DNA of 64,000 nt from an uncultured Pseudomonadota bacterium (GTDB lineage Bacteria > Pseudomonadota > Gammaproteobacteria > Burkholderiales > Usitatibacteraceae): positions 1 through 64,000 of the forward strand of contig CALEJW010000235.1 in the NCBI GenBank assembly GCA_937898635.1, in the 5' to 3' direction. The notes below the pieces were generated by a model. The model saw nothing but the letters and a program-made list of their open reading frames with translations, did not search any database and had not been told where the DNA came from. Positions 19,437 through 30,325 of this stretch are shown in pieces; within the stretch, counting starts at the first letter, position 1, and every line of letters begins with the position of its first letter. The translations under genes and the position numbers were made by a program.

Positions 19437-19832
19437 ATGGCCAAGATCACCAAGACCCCGCAGGAGTGGAAGGCCCAGCTCACGCCCGAGCAGTACAAGG
19501 TGACGCGCGCCAAGGGGACCGAACGCGCCTTCACCGGCGATTACTTCGACTGCAAGGACCCCGGCACCTACCAGTGCGTGTGCTGCGGGCGGGACCTCTT
19601 CGCGTCCGACGCGAAGTTCGACTCCGGCACGGGCTGGCCTTCCTTCTGGCAGCCGGTCGCGCCGGACGCGGTGGAGGAGAAGCCGGACCTCGGCCTCTTC
19701 ATGCGCCGCACCGAGGTGGTGTGCGCGAGCTGCGACGCCCACCTCGGGCACGTGTTCGACGACGGCCCCAAGCCCACGGGGCTTCGCTACTGCATGAACT
19801 CGGCGGCGCTGAAGCTCAAGCCGAAGGCGTGA
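19437..19832 (+). CDS. msrB: MsrB, peptide-methionine (R)-S-oxide reductase
   Basis: A 131-residue enzyme that repairs methionine-R-sulfoxide in proteins. Zinc is held by C47/C50 (YQCVCCG) and C96/C99 ([12 protein letters not shown]). The catalytic cysteine is C119 in RYCMNSAAL, and the substrate pocket motif GTGWPSFW is present. Its 3' end overlaps the end of the convergent downstream gene by 17 bp. A TAGAAT box at 19391-19396 may be the -10 element. Confidence 0.96.
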   Translation: MAKITKTPQEWKAQLTPEQYKVTRAKGTERAFTGDYFDCKDPGTYQCVCCGRDLFASDAKFDSGTGWPSFWQPVAPDAVEEKPDLGLFMRRTEVVCASCDAHLGHVFDDGPKPTGLRYCMNSAALKLKPKA

Positions 19833-20217
19833 GCGCGGGCGCGGCGGAGGCCGCGGACCCGGCGTAGCGCGCATCGCCCGACGGCGGCAGCTTGCCGAGC
19901 TTTTCCAGGCGCAGGCGGATCGATCCCTGGGTGCGCGCGTGCTTGCGCGCCATCTCCTGCAGCGAGACGCCCGAGTCGAAGGCGACGGCGATGGCGCGGT
20001 CCTCCCCCTCGTTCCAGGGCTTGCCGAAGTTGGCGGGGAGCCGCTCGCGGCGCTTCTCCTTCTCGACCTCGCGCTGCATGAGGTCGACCGCGGAGAAGAG
20101 CGCGCGCAGCGCCCTCGGCTCGGCGTAGGGGCTGTTCTCGGGGTACTGCTCGCCGGTGACGGGGTTCACGCCGTCCGCCAGCGCTTTCACGATGGGCAAT
20201 GCGGATTCGAGCTGCAT
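19816..20217 (-). CDS. Small protein with a Myb/SANT-like helix-turn-helix, function unknown
   Basis: A 133-residue soluble protein I cannot assign to a characterised family. The N-terminal part ([20 protein letters not shown], then [18 protein letters not shown]) resembles leader segments in other uncharacterised proteobacterial proteins. The middle (about 70-112: [40 protein letters not shown]) has the W-ED-helix and three-helix layout of a Myb/SANT or Trip-type DNA-binding domain. The tail is low-complexity Ala/Ser/Pro. A DNA- or nucleoprotein-binding role is an inference. It overlaps the msrB end by 17 bp. Confidence 0.75.
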   Translation of the reverse strand: MQLESALPIVKALADGVNPVTGEQYPENSPYAEPRALRALFSAVDLMQREVEKEKRRERLPANFGKPWNEGEDRAIAVAFDSGVSLQEMARKHARTQGSIRLRLEKLGKLPPSGDARYAGSAASAAPALTPSA

Positions 20218-20275
20218 GGTGGCCTCCGGTGGGGTGGGGCCGCGTCGACATGCGCGGCCGCATTCCGGAAAACGC

Positions 20276-22186
20276 CTAGTCCGGCACGCGGTTGACTTCC
20301 GTCTCCATCGCCGCGCTCGCCCACAGCCAGTCCTCCTCGAGCTTCGCGATGCGGGCGGCGAGGTCCGCGTGGCGTTTCGAGCGCTCGGAGAGCTCGTCGC
20401 GCATCGCCTCGCCGTAGGCCTCGCCCGAGGCGAGCCAGGCGTCCAGCGCCTCCTTCTCCGGCTGGAGCTTCGCGAGTTCCGCCTCGATGGCGCGGATCTT
20501 CTTCTCGAAGGGCTTCCTCGCCTCCGCGAGCTTCTGCCGCGCCTCGGCTTCGGCCCGCTTCTGCGCCTTGCGATCCACGCCCTTGCCCGCCTCCGCCGGC
20601 TTCGCGCCGCGCGAGCGGTACTGCCGCGACCACTCGCGGTAGTCGTCGAGGTTCCCGTCGAACGGCGCCACGCTCCCGTCGGCCACGAGCCACCACTGGT
20701 CGGTCGCGGATTCAAGCAGGTGCCGGTCGTGGGCAACGACGATGAGCGTGCCTTCGAAATCCTGCAGCGCCTGCGCGAGGGCTTCCCGCATCTCGATGTC
20801 CAGGTGGTTCGTGGGCTCGTCGAGCACGAGGAGGTTGGGCCGCTCCCACACGATGAGGGCGAGTGCCAGGCGCGCCTTCTCGCCGCCCGAGAGATCCGCC
20901 ACGCGCTGGAAGACCTGGTCGCCGCGGAAGTCGAAGCCGCCGAGGAAGTTCCGCAGTTCCTGCTCGCGCACCCCCGGGGCCAGGCGCGCGAGGTGCCACA
21001 TCACGCTTTCTTCGAGTCGAAGTTTCTCCACCTGGTGCTGCGCGAAGTAGCCGATGCGAAGATCCGGCGAGCGGATGATCGTGCCGGCGACCGGTGGCAG
21101 GTCGCCGACGATGGTCTTCAACAGCGTCGATTTCCCCGCGCCGTTGGGGCCGAGGAGCCCGATCGCCTCGCCCAGGTACACGCTCCACTCGATGCCCGAG
21201 ACCACCGCCTTGTCGCCGTAGCCCACGTCGGCTTCCGCCACGCGGAAGAGGAGCTTCGGCTTCACGGGCGGGTCGCGGAAGGCGAAGGTGAACGGGCTGT
21301 CCACGTGCGCGGCGGAGATGATCTCGAGCTTCTCCAGCGCCTTGATGCGGCTCTGCGCCTGGCGCGCCTTGGTGGCCTTCGCGCGGAAGCGGTCGATGAA
21401 GGCGTGCAGGTGCGCGACGGTGCGTTGCTGCCGCTCGTAGGCCGACTGCTGCTGCGCGAGGCGCTCGGCCCGCTGGCGCTCGAAGGCGGAGTAGTTGCCC
21501 GCGTAGGTGACGAGCTTCTGCCCATCCACGTGCACGATGGCGCCCACCACGGAATCGAGGAACTCGCGGTCGTGGGTGATGAGGAGGAGAGCGCCGGGGT
21601 AGGCCTTCAGCCAGTCCTCCAGCCACATCACCGCGTCGAGGTCGAGGTGGTTGGTGGGCTCGTCGAGGAGCAGGAGGTCCGAGCGGCACATGAGCGCGCG
21701 CGCGAGGTTCAGGCGCATGCGCCAGCCGCCGGAGAAGGTGGCGACCGGGCTCGCCTCGGCCTCGGGCGCGAAGCCCAGGCCGGACATGAGCGCCTGGGCG
21801 CGCGGGCGCGCGGTGTAGCCGCCGATCTCGTCGTAGCGCGCGTGCAGGTGGGCGGCGCGCTCGCCCTCCTCGTGCGCGGCCTCGGCCTCGGCGATGGCCG
21901 CCTCGACTTCCCGCAGCTCCCGGTCGCCGTCCATGACGAAGTCGAGCGCGGCGCGGTCCGTGTCGTGCAGTTCCTGCGCGACGTGGGAGAGAACCCAGCG
22001 CGCCGGCAGTTCCACCTCCCCGGCGTCCTGGTGCAGCTCGCCCAGCACCAGCGCGAAGAGGCTCGACTTGCCGCTGCCGTTGGCGCCCACGAGCCCCACG
22101 CGGTGGCCGGGGAAGACCGTGAGCGAGGCGCCCTTCAGGAGGACGCGGGCGCCCCGGGCGAGCGTGATGTCGGCGAGGCGCAGCAC
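20276..22186 (-). CDS. ABC-F family ATPase, YheS type
   Basis: A 636-residue soluble ATPase with two ABC domains and no membrane segments. ABC-F proteins act on the ribosome in translation quality control or rescue. Domain 1 has Walker A GANGSGKSS and signature FSGGWRMRL. Domain 2 has GPNGAGKST and LSGGEKARL. Each has the ABC-F DEPTNHLD motif. The P-site tRNA interaction linker lies between them (FIDRFRAKATKARQAQSRIK). The charged C-terminal coiled-coil extension (about 545-630) is typical of the YheS group. GTG at 22186 shares one base with the upstream nuclease stop (TAGTG). Confidence 0.92.
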   Translation of the reverse strand: MLRLADITLARGARVLLKGASLTVFPGHRVGLVGANGSGKSSLFALVLGELHQDAGEVELPARWVLSHVAQELHDTDRAALDFVMDGDRELREVEAAIAEAEAAHEEGERAAHLHARYDEIGGYTARPRAQALMSGLGFAPEAEASPVATFSGGWRMRLNLARALMCRSDLLLLDEPTNHLDLDAVMWLEDWLKAYPGALLLITHDREFLDSVVGAIVHVDGQKLVTYAGNYSAFERQRAERLAQQQSAYERQQRTVAHLHAFIDRFRAKATKARQAQSRIKALEKLEIISAAHVDSPFTFAFRDPPVKPKLLFRVAEADVGYGDKAVVSGIEWSVYLGEAIGLLGPNGAGKSTLLKTIVGDLPPVAGTIIRSPDLRIGYFAQHQVEKLRLEESVMWHLARLAPGVREQELRNFLGGFDFRGDQVFQRVADLSGGEKARLALALIVWERPNLLVLDEPTNHLDIEMREALAQALQDFEGTLIVVAHDRHLLESATDQWWLVADGSVAPFDGNLDDYREWSRQYRSRGAKPAEAGKGVDRKAQKRAEAEARQKLAEARKPFEKKIRAIEAELAKLQPEKEALDAWLASGEAYGEAMRDELSERSKRHADLAARIAKLEEDWLWASAAMETEVNRVPD

Positions 22187-22959
22187 TACAGGTCGTGCCC
22201 GTAGTCGATGGTGAGCGGGGCGTGGTCGGAGAAGGGCCGCGCCGTGTAGATGCGCGCCGCCTCGGCCGCGCGCGCGATGCCGGGCGTGGCGACGTGGTAA
22301 TCCAGCCGCCAGCCCACGTTCCGCTCCCGCGCGCCGCCCCGGGCCGACCACCAGGTGTATTGCTCCGGACGGGGATCGAGCCGGCGGAAGACGTCCACGA
22401 ACCCCACCTCGTCGAAGACCTGCGTGAGCCAGGCGCGCTCCTCGGGCAGGAAGCCGGAGTTCTTCCGGTTCTCGCGCCAGTTCCTGAGGTCGATCTCCTT
22501 GTGGGCGATGTTCCAGTCGCCGCAGAGGATGAACTCGCGGCCCGAGGCCTTCATCTCGCGAAGCCTGGGCAGGAAGCGCTCCATGAAACGGAACTTGCGA
22601 GCCTGCGCCTCCTCGCTCGCGGAGCCCGAGGGCACGTAGAGGGAGACGACCGAGAGATTGCCGTAATCGGCCTGCAGGTAGCGGCCCTGGGCGTCGATGT
22701 CGGGGATGCCCAGCCCGAGCACCACGCGGTCCGGTTCCTTGCGCGCGTAGATGGCCACGCCGCTGTAGCCCTTCTTCTCGGCCGGGTGGAAGAAGGCGTG
22801 CAGCTTCGCCGGGGCGAGGATCGCCTTCGGGAGGTCCGCTTCCTGCGCCTTGATCTCCTGGAGGCAGACGAGGTCGGCCTTCTGGCGCTTCATCCAGTCG
22901 AGGAATCCCTTGGAGGCGGCCGAGCGGATGCCGTTGGCGTTCAGGGTGACGACGCGCAT
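22186..22959 (-). CDS. Exodeoxyribonuclease III / AP endonuclease, ExoA/APE1-like class
   Basis: A 257-residue Mg-dependent AP endonuclease/3'-exonuclease for base excision repair. Motifs are [17 protein letters not shown] (catalytic Glu), [37 protein letters not shown] and [11 protein letters not shown] (catalytic Asp-His). The NVGWRLDY segment and the short first loop resemble the ExoA/APE1 branch rather than E. coli XthA. A second, XthA-like paralogue lies at 59928-60695. It forms an operon with the ABC-F gene and is divergent from pyrE. Confidence 0.93.
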   Translation of the reverse strand: MRVVTLNANGIRSAASKGFLDWMKRQKADLVCLQEIKAQEADLPKAILAPAKLHAFFHPAEKKGYSGVAIYARKEPDRVVLGLGIPDIDAQGRYLQADYGNLSVVSLYVPSGSASEEAQARKFRFMERFLPRLREMKASGREFILCGDWNIAHKEIDLRNWRENRKNSGFLPEERAWLTQVFDEVGFVDVFRRLDPRPEQYTWWSARGGARERNVGWRLDYHVATPGIARAAEAARIYTARPFSDHAPLTIDYGHDL

Positions 22960-23024
22960 GGAATAGTTCGTTCCGGGGGGGATTTTCGGGGAAAATAGCC
23001 CGCATTCTAATGGTCCGGACCCCC

Positions 23025-23687
23025 ATGGACTCGCCCCAAGCCCCCGCCGGCCAGGATTTCCGCCGCCAGTTCCTCGAGTTCGCGATCCGGACGGGGGTGC
23101 TTCGCTTCGGGGAGTTCAGGACGAAGGCGGGGCGGCTTTCCCCCTACTTCTTCAATGCCGGGCTCTTCCACGACGGGGCGAGCCTCGGGGAGCTCTCCCG
23201 CTACTACGCCCAGGCCGCGCTCGCCTCGGGGATCGCCTTCGACCGCCTCTTCGGGCCGGCCTACAAGGGCATCACGCTCGCCGCCGCCACCGCCGTCGCC
23301 CTGGCCCAAATGGGTCACAATGTGCCGTTTTCGTATAATCGCAAGGAAGCGAAGGACCACGGCGAGGGCGGGAACATCGTCGGCGCGCCCCTCGAGGGAC
23401 GCGTCCTGATCATCGACGACGTGATTTCCGCCGGCACCTCGATCCGGGAATCCGAGGCGATGATCCGGGCGGCGGGCGCGGTGCCCGCTGGCGTGCTAAT
23501 TGCATTGGACCGGCAGGAACGGGGCAAGGGCGAGCTTTCCGCCACCCAGGAAGTGAGCCGCGACCACGGCATCCCGGTGGCGGCGATCGCGACGCTGGAG
23601 GATCTCCTGGAAACCCTGCGATCGCGGCCGGACCTGAAGGACCGCGTGCCGGCCATCGAGGCCTACCGGCAGCAGTACGGAGCATGA
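23025..23687 (+). CDS. pyrE: Orotate phosphoribosyltransferase
   Basis: A 220-residue enzyme that converts orotate and PRPP to OMP in pyrimidine synthesis. The PRPP-binding loop is [19 protein letters not shown]. The family segments [30 protein letters not shown] and [15 protein letters not shown] (catalytic lysine loop) are all present. ATG at 23025 is preferred because it gives a near-normal N-terminus; ATG at 23010 would add five residues. Neither has a strong ribosome site. Confidence 0.95.
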   Translation: MDSPQAPAGQDFRRQFLEFAIRTGVLRFGEFRTKAGRLSPYFFNAGLFHDGASLGELSRYYAQAALASGIAFDRLFGPAYKGITLAAATAVALAQMGHNVPFSYNRKEAKDHGEGGNIVGAPLEGRVLIIDDVISAGTSIRESEAMIRAAGAVPAGVLIALDRQERGKGELSATQEVSRDHGIPVAAIATLEDLLETLRSRPDLKDRVPAIEAYRQQYGA

Positions 23688-23753
23688 CCCCACAACAGGC
23701 TTGACGGCGGACGGGCGCGAAGACGCCCGGCGCCAGGCGCAAAGGACGGTGCG

Positions 23754-24488
23754 ATGAAGATTCTCCTCATCTTGGCGATGCTCGTGGCCCCCGCGGCGCA
23801 CGCGGCCTACAAGTGCAAGGACGAGCGCGGCATCACCCACATCGGCGACACGCCGCCGGCGGCCTGCGCGAACGTCGTGATGTACGAGATCACGCGCTCC
23901 GGGACCGTGCTGCGCTCGATCGACCCCACCCCCACGGGCGCGGAGATCCAGGCGCGCCGGGAGGAGGCCGAGCGCAAGAAGGAAGAGGCCAAGGCCGCGG
24001 CGGAGCAGCGCCGCAAGGACATCGCGCTGCTGGCCACCTACACCTCGGAAAAGGACATCGACACTTCCCGCGACCTGAACCTCGAGCCGATCAAGGCGCG
24101 AATCCGCAGCGCCCAGGAACGGACGGCCGCGGTCGAGGAGCGCCAGAAAGCCCTCGACGCCGAGCTGGAGTTCTACAAGGCGGGCAAGAGCAAGAGCTCC
24201 AGCAAGGCACGCGACGTGCCTCCGCAACTCAAGGCCGACGTCGAGCGCACGTTCAACGAGCGCCTCTCACTCGCCAAGGCGATCTCCGGATACGAGAAGG
24301 AGATGCAGGAGGTGAGCGACCGCTTCGAGGCCGACAAGAAGCGCTGGGTGGAGCTCAAGCGCCTGCACCGCGAGGGCAAGCTCGACCTGCGCGACCCGCG
24401 CGAGATCGAGGCCGCGGCGAAGGGCGTCGAGACCCAGAAGCAGCCCGGCGCCCGCAAGTACCGGCTCTACCTCGTGCCGTCGAACTAG
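23754..24488 (+). CDS. DUF4124 domain protein with long coiled coil (exported)
   Basis: A 244-residue exported protein of unknown function. A signal peptide (about 1-18, ending AHAA) precedes a short DUF4124 module (YKCKDERGITHIGDTPP, about 19-50). From about 65 onward it is highly charged and helical, with predicted coiled coil (REEAERKKEEAKAAAEQRRK; SLAKAISGYEKEMQEVSDRF). AAGGA precedes the ATG. This is one of four DUF4124 proteins in the window. Confidence 0.88.
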   Translation: MKILLILAMLVAPAAHAAYKCKDERGITHIGDTPPAACANVVMYEITRSGTVLRSIDPTPTGAEIQARREEAERKKEEAKAAAEQRRKDIALLATYTSEKDIDTSRDLNLEPIKARIRSAQERTAAVEERQKALDAELEFYKAGKSKSSSKARDVPPQLKADVERTFNERLSLAKAISGYEKEMQEVSDRFEADKKRWVELKRLHREGKLDLRDPREIEAAAKGVETQKQPGARKYRLYLVPSN

Positions 24489-24498
24489 GCGCCGCCGC

Positions 24499-25935
24499 CT
24501 AGCCCAGCTTCTTCTTCAGGATCGCGTTCGCCTGCGCGGGGTTGGCCTTCCCCCGGGAGGCCTTCATCACCTGCCCCACGAGCGCGTTGAACGCCTTTTC
24601 CCTGCCCGCCCGGTAGTCCTCGACCAGCTTCGCGTTGGCGGCGAGCACTTCGGCCACGATCGCCTCGATCGCCCCGGCGTCGGAAATCTGCCGCAGGCCG
24701 CGCCGGTCGATGATCGCGTCGGCCCCGCCTTCCCCGGCGGCCATGGCTTCGAAGATTTCCTTGGCCGTCTTGCCGGACACCGTGCCGTCCAGCACGCGCT
24801 TCACGAGCCCGGCGAGCGCTTCCGGCGGCACGGGGCTCGCGTCGGCCTCCACCTCGAGGCGGTTCAGGAGCGCCGAGAGCTCGCCCAGCACCCAGTTGGC
24901 GCAGGTCCTCGCCTCGCCGCCCACCTCGGCGACGACCGCCTCGAAGTAGCCCGCGAGCGCCCGGGATCCCGTGAGGGTGGCCGCGTCGACGGGGGAGAGC
25001 CCGTGCGCGGCGACGAAGCGCGCGCGCATCGCCGCGGGAAGCTCGGGGAGCGAGGCCTGCACCTCCCCGATCCACGCCGGGGAGATCTCCAGGGGCAGGA
25101 GGTCGGGGTCGGGGAAGTAGCGGTAGTCGTGCGCGTCCTCCTTGGAGCGCATCGGGCGCGTCTCGCCCTTCTGCGGGTCCCAGAGGCGCGTCTCCTGCAC
25201 CACCGTGCCGCCGTCCTCGATCAGCGCCACCTGGCGGCGCTGCTCGTGCTCGATCGCCTTCTCGAGGAAGCGGAAGGAGTTGAGGTTCTTGATCTCGCAG
25301 CGCGTGCCGAGCGTCGCGGATCCCGCGGGGCGCACGGACACGTTGGCGTCGCAGCGGAAGGAGCCCTCCTGCATGTTGCCGTCGCAGACGCCGATCCAGC
25401 GCACCAGGGAGTGCAGCGCCTTCGCGTAGGCGACCGCCTCGCGCGCGCTGCGCATGTCGGGCTCGCTCACGATCTCGAGGAGCGGCGTGCCGGCGCGGTT
25501 GAGGTCGATGCCGGTCATGCCGTGGAAGTCCTCGTGCAGGCTCTTTCCCGCGTCCTCTTCCAGGTGGGCGCGGGTGAGGCGCACGCGCTTCTCGGCGCCG
25601 TCCACCACGATGGCGATCTCGCCGCCGGTGACGACCGGGGCCTCGTACTGGCTGATCTGGTAGCCCTTGGGAAGGTCCGGGTAGAAGTAGTTCTTGCGCG
25701 CGAAGACGCTCCTCGGGGCGATCCGCCCGCCCACGGCGAGGCCGAGGCGGATGGCGCGCTCCACCGCCGCGCGGTTGAGCACCGGCAGCACGCCCGGCAG
25801 CGCGATGTCCACCGCGCAGGCCTGCGTGTTGGGCGCCGCGCCGAAGGCGGTCGAGGCCCCGGAGAAGATCTTCGAGGCGGTGGAGAGCTGCGCGTGGGTC
25901 TCCAGCCCGATGACGACTTCCCAGGCGCCGCTCAT
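24499..25935 (-). CDS. gatB: Aspartyl/glutamyl-tRNA amidotransferase subunit B
   Basis: A 478-residue subunit that binds mischarged Glu-tRNA(Gln) or Asp-tRNA(Asn) and converts it with ammonia from GatA. Diagnostic segments are [18 protein letters not shown] at the N-terminus, [36 protein letters not shown] [16 protein letters not shown], and [19 protein letters not shown]. The C-terminal tail has the GatB/YqeY domain ([20 protein letters not shown]). The start overlaps the gatA stop (ATGA). Confidence 0.97.
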   Translation of the reverse strand: MSGAWEVVIGLETHAQLSTASKIFSGASTAFGAAPNTQACAVDIALPGVLPVLNRAAVERAIRLGLAVGGRIAPRSVFARKNYFYPDLPKGYQISQYEAPVVTGGEIAIVVDGAEKRVRLTRAHLEEDAGKSLHEDFHGMTGIDLNRAGTPLLEIVSEPDMRSAREAVAYAKALHSLVRWIGVCDGNMQEGSFRCDANVSVRPAGSATLGTRCEIKNLNSFRFLEKAIEHEQRRQVALIEDGGTVVQETRLWDPQKGETRPMRSKEDAHDYRYFPDPDLLPLEISPAWIGEVQASLPELPAAMRARFVAAHGLSPVDAATLTGSRALAGYFEAVVAEVGGEARTCANWVLGELSALLNRLEVEADASPVPPEALAGLVKRVLDGTVSGKTAKEIFEAMAAGEGGADAIIDRRGLRQISDAGAIEAIVAEVLAANAKLVEDYRAGREKAFNALVGQVMKASRGKANPAQANAILKKKLG

Positions 25936-27389
25936 GCGGCCCCCGGGGGCAGGCGGCGGTGCCAGTCCGTCGCCTGCTGGTAGCGGTGCGCGACGTTGAG
26001 CATGCGCGCCTCGCCGAAGTAGTCGCCGATCAACTGCAGCCCCACCGGCATCCCGCCCGCGCCGAAGCCGCAGGGCACCGAAAGCCCCGGCAGCCCCGCG
26101 AGGTTCACCGAGATCGTGTAGAGGTCCTCCAGGTACATCTGCACCGGGTCGTCAGACTTCTCCCCGATCGGGAAGGCGACCGAGGGGGCCGCGGGACCGG
26201 CGATCACGTCGCAGGCCTTGAACGCCTCCGTGAAGTCGCGCGCGATGAGGCGGCGCACGCGCTGCGCCTGCAGGTAGTAGGCGTCGTAGTAGCCGTGCGA
26301 GAGCACGTAGGTGCCCACGAGGATGCGCCGCTGCACCTCCGCGCCGAAGCCCTCGGCGCGGCTCTTGCGGTACATGTCGGCGAGGTCGGCGTAGTTCGCC
26401 GCGCGGTGCCCGTAGCGCACGCCGTCGAAGCGGGAAAGGTTGGACGACGCCTCGGCCGGCGCGATCACGTAGTACACCGGCACCGCGAGCGCCTGGTTGG
26501 GCAGGCTCACCTCCACCGTCCGCGCGCCCTGGCGCTCCAGCTCCCGCACCGCCGCCGACACGCAAGCCGCGACGTCGGGCGAAAGGTCGGCGGTGAAGTA
26601 CTCCTTCGGCAGCCCCACGCGCACGCCCTCGAGCGGCCGGTCCAGGTCGCGCGTGTAGTCCTCCTTCGGGCGGTCCACGCTCGTGGAATCGCGCTCGTCG
26701 AAGCCGGCCATGACGTTCAGCATCAGCGCGAGGCCCCTCGCGCCCTGCCCGAAGGCGCCGCCCTGGTCGAGGGAAGAGGCGAAGGCGACCATGCCGTAGC
26801 GCGAAACCGCGCCATAGGTGGGCCGGATGCCCGAGGTGCCCGTGTGCGAGGCGGGCTGGCGAATGGAGCCGCCGGTATCCGTGCCGGTCGCAGCGGGCAC
26901 GAGCCGCGCGGCCACGGCCGCGGCGGAACCGCCGGAGCTGCCGCCGGGCACCCGCGCCGGGTCCCAGGGATTCCTCACCGGGCCGAAGTGGGAGTTCTCG
27001 TTGGAGGAGCCCATCGCGAACTCGTCCATGTTGGTCTTGCCCACGAGCACCGCGCCGGCGCGGTCGAACTGCTCGACCACGTGCGCGTCGTAGGGGGAGA
27101 CGAAGTCCGCGAGCATCCGCGAGCCGCAGGTCGTCCGCCAGCCCTTCGCGCAGAAGAGGTCCTTGTGCGCGACCGGGATCCCGGTGAGCGGCGCGCCCTC
27201 GCCTCGGGCGAGCCGGGCGTCGGCCGCGCGCGCGGCGGCGAGCGCCTTTTCCTCGTCCACGGTGATGAAGGCGTTGAGGCCCGCGCCGAGCCGCGCGATG
27301 CGCCCGAGGAAGAGCCGCGTGAGCTCCTCGCTCGAGACCTGGCGGTCGCGGAGCCGGGCGGCGAGGTCGGCGAGGGGGAGTTCGAACAT
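25932..27389 (-). CDS. gatA: Aspartyl/glutamyl-tRNA amidotransferase subunit A
   Basis: A 485-residue glutaminase of the amidase-signature family that supplies ammonia to GatB. The Ser-cisSer-Lys triad is visible in [12 protein letters not shown] (Lys), [16 protein letters not shown] (cis-Ser) and [13 protein letters not shown] (nucleophile Ser). The order gatC-gatA-gatB on one strand, with a 44-bp gap after gatC, is the usual operon. Confidence 0.97.
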   Translation of the reverse strand: MFELPLADLAARLRDRQVSSEELTRLFLGRIARLGAGLNAFITVDEEKALAAARAADARLARGEGAPLTGIPVAHKDLFCAKGWRTTCGSRMLADFVSPYDAHVVEQFDRAGAVLVGKTNMDEFAMGSSNENSHFGPVRNPWDPARVPGGSSGGSAAAVAARLVPAATGTDTGGSIRQPASHTGTSGIRPTYGAVSRYGMVAFASSLDQGGAFGQGARGLALMLNVMAGFDERDSTSVDRPKEDYTRDLDRPLEGVRVGLPKEYFTADLSPDVAACVSAAVRELERQGARTVEVSLPNQALAVPVYYVIAPAEASSNLSRFDGVRYGHRAANYADLADMYRKSRAEGFGAEVQRRILVGTYVLSHGYYDAYYLQAQRVRRLIARDFTEAFKACDVIAGPAAPSVAFPIGEKSDDPVQMYLEDLYTISVNLAGLPGLSVPCGFGAGGMPVGLQLIGDYFGEARMLNVAHRYQQATDWHRRLPPGAA

Positions 27390-27433
27390 GGCGTCGGCGT
27401 CGGGGCGCGGCGAAGGGCCGCGGCGCCCGGGGG

Positions 27434-27718
27434 CTACTCGATGACCTTCGGCACGAGGTAGAGGCCGTCCTCGACCTGCGGGGCGATGAACTGGAACTCG
27501 GCGTGCCGGTCGGACTCGGTGACGCGGTCCTCGCGCAGGCGCTGGCTCATGTCCACGGCGTGCGCCATGGGCTCGACGCCGGCGGTGTCGACGGCGCGCA
27601 TCTGCTCGACCAGCCCGAAGATCGCGTTGAGCTGCTGTTGCAGCGCAGCAAGGCCCTCCGGCGGGACTTCGATCCGGGCGAGGTCGGCGATGCGGCGGAC
27701 TTCATCGAGGGACAGCAT
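27434..27718 (-). CDS. gatC: Aspartyl/glutamyl-tRNA amidotransferase subunit C
   Basis: A 94-residue stabilising subunit of GatCAB. It has the N-terminal pattern [20 protein letters not shown] and the central [14 protein letters not shown], followed by [10 protein letters not shown] and the extended tail ending [11 protein letters not shown]. It is the first gene of gatCAB and divergent from mreB; the 104-bp gap between them is relatively AT-rich and should hold both promoters. Confidence 0.95.
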   Translation of the reverse strand: MLSLDEVRRIADLARIEVPPEGLAALQQQLNAIFGLVEQMRAVDTAGVEPMAHAVDMSQRLREDRVTESDRHAEFQFIAPQVEDGLYLVPKVIE

Positions 27719-28866
<1,148 letters not shown>

Positions 28867-28880
28867 GGCGAAGCCCGCGC

Positions 28881-29795
28881 GTGCACCGCGAGCCGCCTCC
28901 GTTCTTCCACCGCGGGCCCAGCCCGCTCGCGCGCCTCACGTTCTTCGCGCTGCTCGCGATCGCGACGATGATCGCCGACCACCGCTTCGGCGCGCTGGAG
29001 ACGGTGCGCCAGTCGCTCTCCGTGCTCGTCCACCCGCTGCAGCAGGTCGCCGCCGCGCCCGGCTCGGCGCTCTCGCGCCTGGCGGACTACTTCGCCTCCC
29101 AGGACCGGCTGCTGCGCGAGAACGCGGAGCTCAGGGCGAAGCTGCTCGAGTACGCCGCCGAGGCGCAGCAGGCGAAGCTCCTGAGGGCCGAGCAGGACCA
29201 CCTCCTCGCGATGACGCCCGGGCGCAGCCGCTTCGCCGCCGAGGGCGTGCTCGCCGAGATCGTCTCCACCGGCCGCAATCCCTTCGTGAGGAAGCTCGTG
29301 CTCGACAAGGGGCTCGCCCAGGGCATCAAGGCGGGCATGCCGGTGATCGACGACGAGGGCGTGGTCGGGCAGGTGACCGCCGTGGGCACCTTCACGAGCG
29401 AGGCGACGCTCCTCACCGAGAAGGACCAGTCGGTGCCGGTGATGCTCACGCGAAACGGCCTGCGGGCGATCGCCGTGGGCTCGGGCAAGGACGGCTCGAT
29501 CGACGTGCCCTTCATGCCGGTGTCCGCGGACATCCAGAACGGCGACCTCTTCGTGACCTCCGGCATCGACGGCACCTACCCCGCCGGGCTCGTCGTGGCC
29601 CGCGTCACCGCGGTGGAGAAGAACGCGGCCTACGTGTTCGCGAAGATCACCGCCCGGCCCGCCGCGGGGGTGGACAACCACCGCTTCGTGCGCATCCTCA
29701 CCGCGATGCGGCCCGCGGCGACGCCGCTCCCCCCGGCCGAGGAGCGGCGCCCGGCGCGCGAGCGGCCGGCGGGCAAGGCGAGGCGCGCGCCGTGA
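28881..29795 (+). CDS. mreC: MreC, rod-shape-determining protein
   Basis: A 304-residue bitopic protein that scaffolds the elongasome in the periplasm and activates PBP2-RodA. One N-terminal membrane segment (about 17-35: LTFFALLAIATMIADHRFG) is followed by a coiled coil (about 65-105) and the MreC beta-domains (VLDKGLAQGIKAGMPVIDDE, GVVGQVTAVG). The last 30 residues are basic and Pro-rich. GTG at 28881 is the start; no ATG lies nearby upstream. The stop overlaps mreD (GTGA). Confidence 0.94.
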   Translation: MHREPPPFFHRGPSPLARLTFFALLAIATMIADHRFGALETVRQSLSVLVHPLQQVAAAPGSALSRLADYFASQDRLLRENAELRAKLLEYAAEAQQAKLLRAEQDHLLAMTPGRSRFAAEGVLAEIVSTGRNPFVRKLVLDKGLAQGIKAGMPVIDDEGVVGQVTAVGTFTSEATLLTEKDQSVPVMLTRNGLRAIAVGSGKDGSIDVPFMPVSADIQNGDLFVTSGIDGTYPAGLVVARVTAVEKNAAYVFAKITARPAAGVDNHRFVRILTAMRPAATPLPPAEERRPARERPAGKARRAP

Positions 29796-30325
29796 GACCC
29801 GCGGACCTCACTCCCGTCGCCCGGGACGTGATGCGCGTGCCGGCCGGGCCGGGCCTCATCCTCGCCTCGCTCGTCGCCGCCTACCTCTTCAACGCGCTGC
29901 CCTGGGCGGGGTGGGCGCTCCTCGCGCGGCCCGACCTCGTGCTGCTGGTCCTCGTCTTCTGGGCGATCCACCAGCCGGCCTCCGTCGGCCAGGGGCTCGC
30001 CTTCGCCTTCGGCCTCGCGATGGACGTGGGCGACTCCATGCTCCTCGGGCAGCACGCGCTCGCCTACGCGATCGCGGTCTACGGCGCCCAGGTGCTGCGC
30101 GTGCGCGTGCTCTCCTTCCCGATCCTCGAGCAGACGCTGCACGTGCTGGGACTCCTCGCCGGGGCGAGCGCCGTGGTGGTGCTGCTGAACGTCCTGCTGG
30201 GCGCCTCGCTCCCGGGGCCCGCCGCGGCGGCCTCGCCGCTCCTCGCCGCGATCGCCTGGGGGCCGCTCACGTGGCTGCTGAACCTGCCGGGCCTGCGGCG
30301 CATGCGTCGGGAGGCGGGGGCATGA
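29792..30325 (+). CDS. mreD: MreD, rod-shape-determining membrane protein
   Basis: A 177-residue integral membrane protein with about five hydrophobic segments, partner of MreC. Recognisable parts are RPDLVLLVLVFWAIHQPASV and FGLAMDVGDSMLLGQHAL, the latter a family hallmark. The GTG start overlaps the mreC stop and its own stop overlaps the mrdA ATG, so all three are tightly coupled. Confidence 0.93.
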   Translation: MRPADLTPVARDVMRVPAGPGLILASLVAAYLFNALPWAGWALLARPDLVLLVLVFWAIHQPASVGQGLAFAFGLAMDVGDSMLLGQHALAYAIAVYGAQVLRVRVLSFPILEQTLHVLGLLAGASAVVVLLNVLLGASLPGPAAAASPLLAAIAWGPLTWLLNLPGLRRMRREAGA

